Assembly: GCA_934636045.1 (NCBI GenBank)
Contig: CAKTZP010000129.1
Coordinates: 1 to 5,805 of the forward strand
DNA: 5,805 nt
Direction: 5' to 3'
Origin: an uncultured Oscillospiraceae bacterium
GTDB lineage: Bacteria > Bacillota > Clostridia > Oscillospirales > Oscillospiraceae
Each line of letters begins with the position of its first letter. The stretch's first letter is position 1. Below, piece by piece: positions 5,716 to 5,805 of the stretch. A model generated the notes under the pieces. The model saw only the letters and a program-made list of their open reading frames with translations. It was not told the origin of the DNA and made no database searches. The translations under genes and the position numbers were made by a program.

Positions 5716-5776
5716 GCTTTGTGGATTTCGTAGAATTTTCTCCATGCTACAGTCGGAATTCCGGCAATACTCACAC

Positions 5777-5805
5777 TTGCTTTTCATTCGTTTTCACTGT
5801 ATAAT
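5777..5805 (+). promoter_or_regulatory. Possible promoter reading out of the right edge
   Basis: TATAAT at 5800-5805 is a perfect -10 element and is preceded by TG at 5798-5799. TTGCTT at 5777-5782 lies 17 nt upstream and keeps the TTG of the -35 consensus. The transcribed region is outside the window. The rest of 5716-5776 holds no gene; the only other pattern is the palindrome CGGAATTCCG at 5754-5763, which has no loop and is not a terminator. Confidence 0.55.

Noticed and set aside
5754..5763. Palindrome CGGAATTCCG after the MFS gene as a terminator
   Set aside because: The palindrome is continuous with no loop and no T-run follows; similar GGAATTC strings at 2562 and near 690 look coincidental and not like a dispersed repeat.

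Overview
The window looks like a chromosomal segment of a GC-rich member of the Firmicutes (Bacillota), most likely class Clostridia. This is inferred from three things. Ribosomal protein L27 carries the Firmicute-type N-terminal extension (MLNIGLQFF before AHKKG) and follows directly on the end of Prp, the protease that removes it. Shine-Dalgarno sites are strong and AGGAGG-like. The genes are GC-rich while the intergenic DNA is AT-rich. The genus cannot be read from the sequence.

Left part (1-2303): a ribosome-biogenesis block. It holds the last 48 codons of prp (the start is off the left edge), rpmA (L27), a near-perfect intrinsic terminator, a RimJ/RimL-like GNAT acetyltransferase, and obgE, an essential ribosome-associated GTPase. 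The acetyltransferase occupies the interval between rpmA and obgE and overlaps obgE by 14 nt, so the two are probably translated together.

Middle (2304-2573): a 270-nt AT-rich intergenic region dense in structure. In order it holds an inverted repeat around the obgE stop, a possible 32-aa ORF on the minus strand, a hairpin with a CCTCCT loop, a pyrimidine-rich tract, a hairpin terminator, a near-consensus sigma-A-type promoter (TTGACT, 16 nt, TATAAT), and immediately after it a GC-rich hairpin with a T-tract. That last hairpin coincides with a 7-codon mini-ORF that would be leaderless or nearly so. This is the most interesting part of the window, because it may be an attenuator for the efflux gene that follows.

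Right part (2574-5715): a tightly packed three-gene operon of a MATE-family efflux transporter, pyroglutamyl-peptidase I (pcp) with an intact Glu-Cys-His triad, and a CynX/NimT-type major facilitator transporter. Both junctions are ATGA overlaps, which indicates translational coupling. A peptidase between two transporters suggests some export or import of small metabolites, but the substrates cannot be read from the sequence. The final 90 nt hold no gene and end in a possible promoter reading out of the right edge.

Apart from the leader of the MATE gene, the genes belong to well-known families. No mobile element, CRISPR array, tRNA or rRNA was seen.
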